In this document: positions 36,772 through 45,230 of the stretch, in pieces
How the letters are laid out: each line of letters begins with the position of its first letter
Position numbering within the stretch: the stretch's first letter is position 1
NCBI GenBank assembly: GCA_016200265.1
Contig: JACQFE010000029.1
Location: forward strand, 1-64,000
Length of the DNA: 64,000 bases
Direction: 5' to 3'
DNA from: Planctomycetota bacterium
GTDB taxonomy: Bacteria; Planctomycetota; Phycisphaerae; UBA1845
Notes under the pieces: model-generated
Database searches by the model: none
What the model was told of the DNA's origin: nothing
The model's input: the letters and a program-made list of their open reading frames with translations, nothing else
Position numbers and translations under genes: made by a program

Positions 36772-37078
36772 CGCCGGCTCCTTCCTGACAAAAGGAACTT
36801 TTTACCCAAAATGCCCGTCGATCAGTTTTTTTCGAGGTTCGCGAAGTCGGAAATCGGAATTTTGGACTCCGCACCAACGATCGGAAATTCCGCCATCGCT
36901 GCGCCGATTAGAACATCGTCGCGTGCGGCGGTCAACAGCAAAAAGCGCAAGAAATGTTCGGAGCGCGCCGTGCCTTAGTCTATACAAAGAGTTATGTGAC
37001 GAAAAAAGTTTTTAGATTTTGCGAGCGTCGCGCTAAGACTCACAACGCCATGCGACGACAATTGGGGTTCAATTCGCT
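36772..37078. other. dnaA upstream region, gene-free
   Basis: This 307-bp AT-richer stretch lies upstream of dnaA. It contains TTTTTACCC and a single TTATGTGAC-like word, too poor a match to TTATNCACA to call a DnaA box, and no repeat cluster. I see no origin signature. Confidence 0.6.
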
Positions 37079-38050
37079 TCAACTCTTTGCATTTTCGTGG
37101 GTTGCGATCCACGCATCACGAAAACCGTCCGTCCGAAAGCGCCATCGCTCATACAGCCTTCGCGCGGGTGTATTGCGGACGTCGACCGCAAGTGCCATTT
37201 TCATGGCACCGAATGATCTCGCGACAAGCAGTCCCTGCCGTAGCAGTGCGTTCCCAACTCCAATTCCTCTCACAGGTTGCGCCACTCCCATGTACACCAC
37301 TTCGACGATCTGCGAGCCCGAAATCGGACTCAACAGTATGATTCCAAGCGGATGATTTCCTTCGGAGGCGACGAGCCAAAGCCGCGGATCGTGGTGACCC
37401 GTCGCAGTATGACCTGCGAGGACGTCCTGGATTGACCGCAAACCCGTAAGCTCCGGGCAATCCATGCTTTGCGCGTAACTCGATTCCAAGGTGCGCTCGA
37501 AAAAGATTCTGACTTGCGGATCGAAAACGGACCAATTGAGATTTGGTTCTTTTCCCATTCCCGGGTTCGAGGCGTTGACGTCTCGCACCAAATAGGCCAA
37601 ACGCGTCAATCGTCGAAAGCCGGCAGATAAAGTCGAAATGCACATTGGGCATTCTTCCGGTGGAGTGAGTATCTGGAGAAGAATGGATCCGCGTTCAAAT
37701 GCGCTGCGCGAAGCGACTCGAAGCATTCTGGTCGCCGCGCCTTGCCAAAGATCGCGATCACCGTGCCAAAGCAGTCCGCTAGGACAAACAATCAAGGCGG
37801 CTCGCCCTGGGCTTTCCAGGACCACAAGGGACGTAATCATCGCTCCGCCTGCGTATGCCGCGAAGATCAGATCGCTTTGAATTTTTCTTTGGTCGTTGTC
37901 TTCAAGGAAATGTTGAATCGAGGTCGGCCCACGGCACCATCCGGCCTCCAGAGCCGTTTCCAACGCAAGCCTGAAGTCGGCGTGATCGCGCGACAATTGG
38001 ACAATTTGAATGTCGGTTCTTGGACTATCCAAAATCGTTGTCGAATTCAT
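37079..38050 (-). CDS. GNAT family N-acetyltransferase, long form
   Basis: The C-terminal half has a clear GNAT core: VVYMGVAQPVRGIGVGNALLRQGL and MALAVDVRNTPARRLYERWRF. The N-terminal half (about 1-160) is a second, degenerate GNAT-like domain with ILLQILTPPEECPMCIS. The 323-residue length suggests a tandem-domain enzyme of unknown substrate. It begins 307 bp before dnaA on the same strand. Confidence 0.85.
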   Translation of the reverse strand: MNSTTILDSPRTDIQIVQLSRDHADFRLALETALEAGWCRGPTSIQHFLEDNDQRKIQSDLIFAAYAGGAMITSLVVLESPGRAALIVCPSGLLWHGDRDLWQGAATRMLRVASRSAFERGSILLQILTPPEECPMCISTLSAGFRRLTRLAYLVRDVNASNPGMGKEPNLNWSVFDPQVRIFFERTLESSYAQSMDCPELTGLRSIQDVLAGHTATGHHDPRLWLVASEGNHPLGIILLSPISGSQIVEVVYMGVAQPVRGIGVGNALLRQGLLVARSFGAMKMALAVDVRNTPARRLYERWRFRTDGFRDAWIATHENAKS

Positions 38051-38067
38051 GACTCGTGAGATTGAGT

Positions 38068-40050
38068 CTAATATCGGCGAAGAAAAATCGCGAGGTCCTT
38101 GATGTCTACGTCGAAATCATTGTCAAGATTGACGCAGGCACATTCGCCGGAAACCGACAACGTTCCCGGCCCTTCCAGGCAAATGGCAAGCCGGGAAAAA
38201 TCGAACAGGTCATGCTGTTGATTTCCGTTGCAATCTCCGGTCGCGACGGGAATCGTCCATGCCGCCCACTGGGTACTCCATCGACCTGCGTTCTGGTCGC
38301 ACGCTGCCGGATCATCAGCACCTGACTGAAGGGCCGCATATTCCTGGATCGTCCAAATGGTCAGGTCGTCTGCAGGATCGACAACGGTGGCACTGTAATC
38401 CCCCCAGCGATTCTCGCTGCCGCCGATGCCTGTTCTTAGATAAGGGGCCTGACCGGGAGCGAATTGGGTCGGCGGCCTCAAGGTTCCTATGGGGTCGGTC
38501 GACAATCGTTCTGCAAACCATCCTCCGGCGTATTGAGTTTCACTTGATCCCGTAAATCCAATTCCTACGCCATCTTCCGAGTTCACTGCAATGGATGGGA
38601 AATACATGTACAAAGAGTCATCGCTGATTCGTCCCTGTCGAGCGGCAGTTTGCGATGGAAACGCGCCGATTGTAGCAGGATTGATTTCGTACCATGCGAT
38701 TTCCGGTTTGGTGTAGGGAACGACCCCACAAGGTGCGGTCTGCGCGACGCAACCAACACCGACCGTATGAGTCGCCCAAATTTTTCCGTCGCGGACCACG
38801 GCGCTCGCAATCGTTGTTTCGTTAACCGCGATTGAGTCTGAGCAGCCGGGCTGAGGTGCATCTTCGAGGCAAAAATTATAGCAATGCACCTCCAGCCAAT
38901 TGTCTCCGCCAAAATTGTTGACCAGCGCCGAAGCGCCGACCCCACTGATTTGCTGAAATCGAAGGAACCTTCGCAATTTCGTCGTGGGATCCGTCCAGCG
39001 TTCATAGACAAGATAATTGACCGCAGTGGTCGAAGTCTGGCCATATGTATGACAAGGCTGCAATGAAAAGCTGGACTCGCTTCCGGGATTGTGTACGCGT
39101 TTGAAGTCGGTTCCCTGGACAAGTGCGCCGCCTTGAAACAACCTCAACTTGTTGAACACCCAGACATCCGCATGAGAAAAGCCGGGCGGATCCGCGATTG
39201 AAAACATGTTTGCCGTCACAATCAAATTGTTCGGATCGACTCCGACTTGCGGAAAATCCGCCCATAGAAGCCCGTCTACTGCATCGGGGGCCACGGGGAC
39301 TGCAAAAAGACTCCAATCATCCGTCGGATCATCGGAAGTCGAAGCTCCGATGAGAAGCCACGCCCTTGGGGTCCCATCATCTCGGTTGCCGTTGGATGCA
39401 CTCACGACAAGCCAGCGGTTTGTGTATTGATCGAAAATGATATGGGGATCATAAGGTGCGCTGGCCGGAAATCCCGGACCTGTCCCCAACGAGCTCCAAA
39501 ATGCCTGCAGAGTGATTTGAGGTGTGAGAGCAGCCCCATCTCTTCCAAAAACGACGAATCCCGTGTTGAGCAATTCCGCAATATGTCGCGGGCCGACCGC
39601 CCCGTTCGTGTCCGGTGGAAAAAATGTGTGGTCATCGGCGATCCCGGGAAAACTCGCTTTGGCAGGCGGTGTCGGATCAGTTGTCGTACCAATTCCAAAG
39701 TCTTTTTCGGCAGAGCCGAGTTCATTCGGTTGAATGAACGATGTCGAATTTTGGCCAACGACTTCTTGAGCATCAAACGCGGGAACCGACCCTCCGAGAC
39801 CATTGTCGATCCGCGGCGGTGGTAGTGGCATTCGCTGATGCCGCGTGATTTGCGAATTCGGCGCGACTCGCTGAAATTCCAGCATTCCCGCCAACGAGCC
39901 TTGCTCCGCAACTCCTGCGCTGGAATTTTCATCCATCGCCAGAACGGAACTTTCAAATTGAAACGGAAACAGAGAGGCGACCGACATGGTTACAACCAAA
40001 ATGACCCAGTTGCGGTTCCCGCGCGCACCTAGAGCGTAGCTCATCCTCAT
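38068..40050 (-). CDS. Secreted protein with dockerin-like C-terminus, unknown function
   Basis: The 660-residue product has a signal peptide (NWVILVVTMSVASLFPF). The body has motifs such as DDHTFFPPDTNGAVGPRHI and YDPHIIFDQYTNRWLVV, found in planctomycetal secreted beta-propeller-like proteins. The C-terminal GDCNGNQQHDLFDFSRLA and LDNDFDVDIKDLAIFLRRY are dockerin-like calcium-binding halves. The function is unknown and extracellular localisation is inferred. ATG codons at 40050 and 40044 are alternative starts. Confidence 0.8.
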   Translation of the reverse strand: MRMSYALGARGNRNWVILVVTMSVASLFPFQFESSVLAMDENSSAGVAEQGSLAGMLEFQRVAPNSQITRHQRMPLPPPRIDNGLGGSVPAFDAQEVVGQNSTSFIQPNELGSAEKDFGIGTTTDPTPPAKASFPGIADDHTFFPPDTNGAVGPRHIAELLNTGFVVFGRDGAALTPQITLQAFWSSLGTGPGFPASAPYDPHIIFDQYTNRWLVVSASNGNRDDGTPRAWLLIGASTSDDPTDDWSLFAVPVAPDAVDGLLWADFPQVGVDPNNLIVTANMFSIADPPGFSHADVWVFNKLRLFQGGALVQGTDFKRVHNPGSESSFSLQPCHTYGQTSTTAVNYLVYERWTDPTTKLRRFLRFQQISGVGASALVNNFGGDNWLEVHCYNFCLEDAPQPGCSDSIAVNETTIASAVVRDGKIWATHTVGVGCVAQTAPCGVVPYTKPEIAWYEINPATIGAFPSQTAARQGRISDDSLYMYFPSIAVNSEDGVGIGFTGSSETQYAGGWFAERLSTDPIGTLRPPTQFAPGQAPYLRTGIGGSENRWGDYSATVVDPADDLTIWTIQEYAALQSGADDPAACDQNAGRWSTQWAAWTIPVATGDCNGNQQHDLFDFSRLAICLEGPGTLSVSGECACVNLDNDFDVDIKDLAIFLRRY

Positions 40051-40151
40051 ACCCCTAATTCCGGCTCACGGCGGCGGGTGCCGAGTTCCCAGGAAATGAG
40101 TGTATCAAAGGCGCGGCATTGATCCAAGTATTTTGTCCATTGGGTTAGGAG

Positions 40152-41369
40152 CTACTCGTAACGCAGGGCGTCAATGGGGTTGAGCTGGCTCGCACGCCAC
40201 GCTGGATAGAAGCCGAAAAACAGCCCGACACCGGCTGCAAAAGCGATCGCGACACCAGCCATCCAATAGGAAATCACCGTTTCCCATTGGTATTTCGCTT
40301 CGATAAATCGGGAAACGCCCCAACCAGCCGCGAATCCCAGGATTCCGCCCATTCCGCAGAGTACGATCGCCTCACAGAGAAATTGCTGCAAAATGCTTGA
40401 ACCATTGGCCCCGATCGCCATCCGCAAGCCAATCTCCCGCGTCCGCTCGGTCACAGAAACGAGCATGATGTTCATGATCCCCACGCCCCCAACGAGCAGC
40501 GAAATCGACGCGATGGCAGTCAGAAGTGTATTGAACGTGCGTGAGGCTTCGGCGTTCGCCTGCATGGTCAGTGAACGATCGAAAATCCGAAAGTCGTCGT
40601 CATCCTCGTCGGCCACATGATGCCGCTGGCGGAGCAGGTCGCGAATCTGCCGCTTTGCCACTGAAGTGTCCGAGCCAAGCTGGGCGGCGGCAAGCAAGGT
40701 TCCTGAGGCCTCACGCCCCGCGAGGTATCGTTCGAACGATGTAAATGGAACCAGAATTGCGTCGTCATTGTCACGACCGTCGCTGCCGATGCCCTTCAAT
40801 TCTAGCAGGCCGATGACCTCGAACGCGACTCGATTGATGCGGACGGTCTGCCCGACCGGATTCATGGACCCAAACAATTCCTTGGCCGTGGTCACGCCCA
40901 TGCAGCAGACCTTGTTCAACAGCCGCATGTCGTCGGCGTTGAATTCTCGACCTTCGGACGGGTGCCAGCGGCGGATGTCGAAATATGTCGGCCGACATCC
41001 ATAAACGCCTGTTTGATAATTTCCGTAACCGGATACGACCTGAAAACCGATTCGATTGACCGGCGTCGCCGCTCGCACTGCGGAGCATTCTCGCTCGATG
41101 GCGTCGGCGTCCTCGCGCGTCAGATTCGGGGGCAAAGACGATTGCTTTTTCGTGCCGCCGCGCTGCATTCCCCAATACATCACCATGATCCAGTCATCGC
41201 CGAGCGACGCGATCTCGCGTTCCACTTTCCGCTTCGCGCCCTCACCCACCGCAACCATCGTGATCACCGCGGAGATGCCGATGACAATTCCCAAAACCGA
41301 TAGCAAAGTCCGGGCCTTGTTCTTGTTCAGGCTTCGAAAGGCTTCAGAAATGACGGCTAGTGGACTCAT
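40152..41369 (-). CDS. MacB/FtsX-type ABC transporter permease
   Basis: The 405-residue permease has a first transmembrane helix preceded by LNKNKARTLLSVLGIVIGISAVITMVAVGEGAKRKVE, a large periplasmic MacB_PCD domain, and three C-terminal helices of the FtsX type (LTAIASISLLVGGVGIMNIMLVSVTERTREIG). It would act with an ATPase and often a membrane-fusion protein, and neither is adjacent. I chose the ATG at 41369; the longer TTG form at 41390 lies inside an interspersed repeat. Confidence 0.9.
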   Translation of the reverse strand: MSPLAVISEAFRSLNKNKARTLLSVLGIVIGISAVITMVAVGEGAKRKVEREIASLGDDWIMVMYWGMQRGGTKKQSSLPPNLTREDADAIERECSAVRAATPVNRIGFQVVSGYGNYQTGVYGCRPTYFDIRRWHPSEGREFNADDMRLLNKVCCMGVTTAKELFGSMNPVGQTVRINRVAFEVIGLLELKGIGSDGRDNDDAILVPFTSFERYLAGREASGTLLAAAQLGSDTSVAKRQIRDLLRQRHHVADEDDDDFRIFDRSLTMQANAEASRTFNTLLTAIASISLLVGGVGIMNIMLVSVTERTREIGLRMAIGANGSSILQQFLCEAIVLCGMGGILGFAAGWGVSRFIEAKYQWETVISYWMAGVAIAFAAGVGLFFGFYPAWRASQLNPIDALRYE

Positions 41370-41380
41370 GGTTTCAAATA

Positions 41381-41405
41381 CGAACCCCAAGCGCGAGCGC
41401 GGGGC
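41381..41405 (+). repeat. NPKRERG-type interspersed repeat, copy 2
   Basis: Begins CGAACCCCAAGCG and ends GCGGGGC. It sits in the 5-prime leader of the permease gene. Confidence 0.85.
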
Positions 41406-41445
41406 AGGGTAGGGCGGGCTCTATCTGCCATCTTCGTCGTTTGGC

Positions 41446-41462
41446 GGCGGGTGAAACCCGCC
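41446..41462. repeat. GGCGGGT/ACCCGCC hairpin repeat
   Basis: GGCGGGT-GAA-ACCCGCC followed by CTACGG. Related imperfect units are at 60551-60610 and 61330-61395. Confidence 0.75.
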
Positions 41463-41557
41463 CTACGGGCCGTCGCTTGCGAACCGGCATCGGACCAATG
41501 CACCAACGATAGCGTGGCGCGGCCAGGTAAAGCGCCGCCACGCTTTGCAAGCAACAA

Positions 41558-43264
41558 CTATTTCCCGTTCGACACCGGCGGACAATACAGCCCCACGTAT
41601 TCACGCCGCCACCATGCCCCCGTCGCAGCGCGAGCAGGCGGATCGGTGAAATGATAGTCATACAACTTGGCCCGCACAAAACGCGGCGCTGCGGTCGGGA
41701 ATGGATTCTTGTCGAAAAGTGCAAGGACCTCCGGCGAGCCTTCCAAAATCCGCTGCATCAGGCCCATAAACCACGGACTATGCTCTTTCGGGCCAAGCGC
41801 CGCGAACCACATCTGCCAGTCGAGCCGGGGCTGATGCGGCTCGCAAAAACCCGGGGCTCGCACCACATCGCCCGGTTTCCACGGAAATTCAAATTCCTTC
41901 CACGTCCAGCCGTCGTCGCTGCCTTCGATCACGATTTCCTTCCGCTCCTTGGTCATGACGCGGAACAGACCGTAAGGACTAACAAAGTGGAATCCATGGA
42001 GGTCGTTGAGCTTTTTGAGAATGCCCTTGTCTTCCAGGAAATCGTGTACCGGGGAGGCCGCGCGATCGAGTGCGTCGTAGCTCGCACTCCAAGCGCGGGC
42101 AACCAGCCCATCCGTTTTCGTCACTTGTGTGCGTAAGCGCAAACTGGACCATGCCGTATGAACGCTCAGGAAGACAATGATGACGGCAATTGGCGCAAAG
42201 GATACCACCCGCAGCCATCGCCCCCAGTTGATCCGCGATTCCCGCAGCACCGGCATGACGCGCCATCCGCGTCGAATCACGTGACCCCAGGCGCGATCGT
42301 CGAGAAGCGTTATGCTCATGACTGCCGCGAGAACGTCAAAAAAGTTATAGTTTCCCGTGAGGCCGATGAGCGTCATCAAGGCGACGAGGGCGCCGCACGC
42401 GACCGCTCGAAGTCTTCGCGTTCCGAAAATCAGAAATGGAACGACCAGCTCGACTGTGAACATGATCGCCGTTGACAGAGCATTGAAGCCCGCGGGCATG
42501 TTGTGCGCATACCAGCCGATCCAAGTCGGCAGCGGCTGGGTTTCGTAGTGATAATTGAGGGCGGATAATTGCGGCCAGCATGGATCGCCGGAAGTTAGCT
42601 TCACTACTCCTGAAAGAAACATCAGTCGGAACAAAAGCCATTGGATGAGGAACAGAACGATCCGCGAAGGCGGCGCGGCTCGCGGTGAGCGCAGTCGCCA
42701 GCCCCAAGGCGCGAAGAGCATCGCGAGAAATCCCACCTCGAGAAGCAGTGCATCCCATTGATAACCCATGAAGATGCCGCCTGCGTTTGTGAGTGATAAG
42801 TAAAACGCCCAGAGCAGAAACAGGACCGGAATCGGAATCAGTCCAAGAAAGAGCAATGCAGCGAGCGCCATTCCGCCCCAGCAAAGGAATTGCAGAAAGA
42901 AGTCCGAGCAATTCAGCCAGCACAATGTGGGCACGCGCCAGTTTGCGGTGTTGCCGGAAATCTTATGGAATCTCTGCAAGGCTTCGACGGCCGGAGTGAT
43001 GCCGTCCTTGCCCATCAATCCAAGCACTTGCCTGCCCAGCGACCAGAAGGCGATGAAATAGACAACGCCGATCGCGCGAAGAAAAAGCCGCCGTGTGATC
43101 CAATAGGTCGATTGCTCGCGATGAAACCATTCCCGCCATCGTTTTCGGGATATAGATGGGGCAGCATCCGCATGTTCGCCTGCGGGTCCGACGAATGGCG
43201 CCAGCGGCTCGCGAGACAGCGGTACGCCTCGGTGATCGACTGGCTGCACGGCGATGCGCTTCAC
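41558..43264 (-). CDS. Lipase maturation factor-like membrane protein
   Basis: This is a multi-spanning membrane protein of about 568 residues. The TYWITRRLFLRAIGVVYFIAFWSL start of the core and GGIFMGYQWDALLLEVGFLAM, LMFLSGVVKLTSGDPCW and LTGNYNFFD motifs match the LMF1 family. In eukaryotes LMF1 helps lipases fold; the bacterial role is unknown. I chose the GTG at 43264, which overlaps the stop of a zinc-ribbon-like ORF (GTGA). An in-frame extension to 43480 runs in a region whose other frame looks coding. Confidence 0.85.
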   Translation of the reverse strand: MKRIAVQPVDHRGVPLSREPLAPFVGPAGEHADAAPSISRKRWREWFHREQSTYWITRRLFLRAIGVVYFIAFWSLGRQVLGLMGKDGITPAVEALQRFHKISGNTANWRVPTLCWLNCSDFFLQFLCWGGMALAALLFLGLIPIPVLFLLWAFYLSLTNAGGIFMGYQWDALLLEVGFLAMLFAPWGWRLRSPRAAPPSRIVLFLIQWLLFRLMFLSGVVKLTSGDPCWPQLSALNYHYETQPLPTWIGWYAHNMPAGFNALSTAIMFTVELVVPFLIFGTRRLRAVACGALVALMTLIGLTGNYNFFDVLAAVMSITLLDDRAWGHVIRRGWRVMPVLRESRINWGRWLRVVSFAPIAVIIVFLSVHTAWSSLRLRTQVTKTDGLVARAWSASYDALDRAASPVHDFLEDKGILKKLNDLHGFHFVSPYGLFRVMTKERKEIVIEGSDDGWTWKEFEFPWKPGDVVRAPGFCEPHQPRLDWQMWFAALGPKEHSPWFMGLMQRILEGSPEVLALFDKNPFPTAAPRFVRAKLYDYHFTDPPARAATGAWWRREYVGLYCPPVSNGK

Positions 43265-43440
43265 GACGCCCGCGCGGATCGCGTCATCACCCGCGCCGGC
43301 CGCAGCCGAGTGGCTTCGCGCGCGGCGCTCTCCTCGCGAATCGCTCCAATCCCGATGCAAAGGGGCCATGGACATTGAGGCGTGTCTTCCCAGCTCAAGC
43401 GACTGACCGGCATGCCGCACTCCAGGCATTCGCCGGACAC
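43261..43440 (-). CDS. Possible zinc-ribbon ORF (fragment) ahead of the lipase maturation factor
   Basis: In the frame ending TGA at 43261, the reverse strand encodes CPYNPFGNVSGECLECGMPVS and then CPWPLCIG. This resembles planctomycetal zinc ribbons of the form CxYNLTGNVSGxCPECG. No ATG, GTG or TTG lies before CPYN after the preceding TGA, so the first Cys pair would be lost with the GTG at 43440. It may be a decayed gene or a fragment. Its stop overlaps the GTG start of the next gene. Confidence 0.35.
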   Translation of the reverse strand: MSGECLECGMPVSRLSWEDTPQCPWPLCIGIGAIREESAAREATRLRPARVMTRSARAS

Positions 43441-43518
43441 ATTCCCGAAGGGATTGTAGGGGCATGCTCATCTGCAACAAAATTGGGGTCCCGCCCGGAC
43501 AACTCCGCTCACGGTGCC

Positions 43519-43536
43519 GCCCTTCGGGGCTTTTTT
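43519..43536 (+). terminator. Orphan terminator-like hairpin on the plus strand
   Basis: GCCC-TTCG-GGGC (43519-43530) is followed by six T. No plus-strand gene ends here. Confidence 0.5.
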
Positions 43537-43754
43537 AGCGAGAAGTGCCTGAGTCCGGGAGTTACTCGTCAATTTAACCTCTACGCCAATTCATCGGTTT
43601 GGAGAGGGAGACCAAGAGAAGTGAATGAAAGAATGAGCAATGCCGACAATCCGACTCATTCCACTCCATGAAAGAGGAGGCAGCACAACATGCCTGTACG
43701 AGCAACAGCGTGTAAGACAGTTGGAGTAACGAATTGATCACGTCACGATGAGAA

Positions 43755-44966
43755 TCAGATCCTCGGGCGGATCGATTCCAGAAGGCCCTGCCATTGCCTG
43801 AACAGATTCTGCTCTTTCACGTCCAGCGGGTCTTTGAAAAAGAAGCCAAGATGCCGCATCGGTCCGCCGCCGCCACGTTCCATTTCTCTTGCCGCGAGAC
43901 GAGTCAGATCAATGACCAAAGGTGCGGCAAGAAGCGAATCGCAGCCCTGCCATGTGAATTGCATGGACATTTTCGTGTTGAAAAAGCCCGCGAAATGAAT
44001 GAAATCCCAGGCCACCTTCCAATCATCGAGCGAAGAGACGTAGTCGATCGACACCAGCGTTTCCGGTTTGCCGCCGACGATGCGAGAGATCAACCCATCT
44101 TTCGATGCGATCTTTGATTTCCGCGTGGTTGGATCGCGGAGCACTTGGCCGTCACGATTCCCGAGGATGTTCTGTCCGCTCCAACTCAGGACCTCCAGAT
44201 TTCGCATCGCGAACATGGGGGCGAGCGCGGACTTGATCAGCGTCTCGCCCGTTTTTCCATCGTTGCCCATATAAGGCAGGTCCAATTCGTCCGCGCGTTC
44301 ACGAATCGCGGGAAGTCGAATGCCCGTCGAAGGCGTGAAATTGACATACGCGCATCGTGCTTCGATGGCCGCCAGCGCATAGATGCAACTCGTCGGAATT
44401 TCGGCGCCGCCGCGAGACGCCAATTTTTTTCTCAAAGCGGTGTAAGATTCAAATTTGGCGCGAGACCTTAAAGGCGGTTCCGATGAGGCCACGTGCATCA
44501 CCACGACGTGAGAAAGTCTGTGTCGTTCTTGAAAATTGCGAATGTCTTCCGCGATGCGCTCCATTGCCGCAAGAGCGCTGCGGTCGCGCGGAATATCCTT
44601 GCGATCGGCCAACTCGCGAACTACGCGGCCAGCGCCCATGAGAGTGCCGGGGCGAACATTTCGTTGCATGGCCCGCAAATCCGCGCCGCATTTGCGAATG
44701 ATATCGTCACTGAAAACACCGGACCGCTCCCGCAGGGATTGAACGGAATCAAGGAACCCTTCGCGTCGAATTTCATGCCCGCCAATCACGATCGAACCCG
44801 GATCGCACAGTCCAATGTCACGAAACGGGGGCAGATCGGTCACCATGCCAGTGCGCGGAATGAGTCGCCGCCTCAACGCCGAAACTCCGAGCGTGACGGT
44901 GCTACCGACGCCGCCGCACGCGCCGATCATCCACAACCCGACTTTGGATTTGTTTTGAGCCGCCAT
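43755..44966 (-). CDS. Inositol-3-phosphate synthase
   Basis: The enzyme converts glucose 6-phosphate to inositol 3-phosphate with NAD. The NAD-binding start is WMIGACGGVGST, and the core has YMGNDGKTGETLIKSALAPMF, SWSGQNILGNRDG and FHFAGFFNTKMS-like segments of the MIPS family. It is 403 residues from the ATG at 44966. I rejected an extension to 45143, which lies in repeat-rich DNA. It is monocistronic. Confidence 0.92.
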   Translation of the reverse strand: MAAQNKSKVGLWMIGACGGVGSTVTLGVSALRRRLIPRTGMVTDLPPFRDIGLCDPGSIVIGGHEIRREGFLDSVQSLRERSGVFSDDIIRKCGADLRAMQRNVRPGTLMGAGRVVRELADRKDIPRDRSALAAMERIAEDIRNFQERHRLSHVVVMHVASSEPPLRSRAKFESYTALRKKLASRGGAEIPTSCIYALAAIEARCAYVNFTPSTGIRLPAIRERADELDLPYMGNDGKTGETLIKSALAPMFAMRNLEVLSWSGQNILGNRDGQVLRDPTTRKSKIASKDGLISRIVGGKPETLVSIDYVSSLDDWKVAWDFIHFAGFFNTKMSMQFTWQGCDSLLAAPLVIDLTRLAAREMERGGGGPMRHLGFFFKDPLDVKEQNLFRQWQGLLESIRPRI

Positions 44967-45127
44967 ACACGTCTTTCGTCGTGAAGCGGCATGATAGGGA
45001 CCGTTCGCAGGTGTGACCAGACGGCTAGGTTGCGTTGATTGTGCAGCGGCCGCAGCGCGTTCTTTAAGGGCGACACGCAAGCGCGCGCGGTGTCCTACCG
45101 GTGTCGAATGCCGTGACGATACAACTC

Positions 45128-45152
45128 CGAACCCCAAGCGCAAGCGCGGGGC
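45128..45152 (+). repeat. NPKRERG-type interspersed repeat, copy 3
   Basis: Begins CGAACCCCAAGCG and ends GCGGGGC with AA in place of GA at the centre relative to copy 2. It lies between two minus-strand genes. Confidence 0.85.
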
Positions 45153-45230
45153 GGTTAGGTTTGTTGGCGGTGCCGATCGATGGGCCGCCCGTCGCTCGCG
45201 CTCCGGGTTCGGGTTTGAACTCGACCCGTG

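Noticed and set aside
36960-37000. TTATGTGAC as a DnaA box
   Set aside because: Only a partial match, single and not in a cluster.
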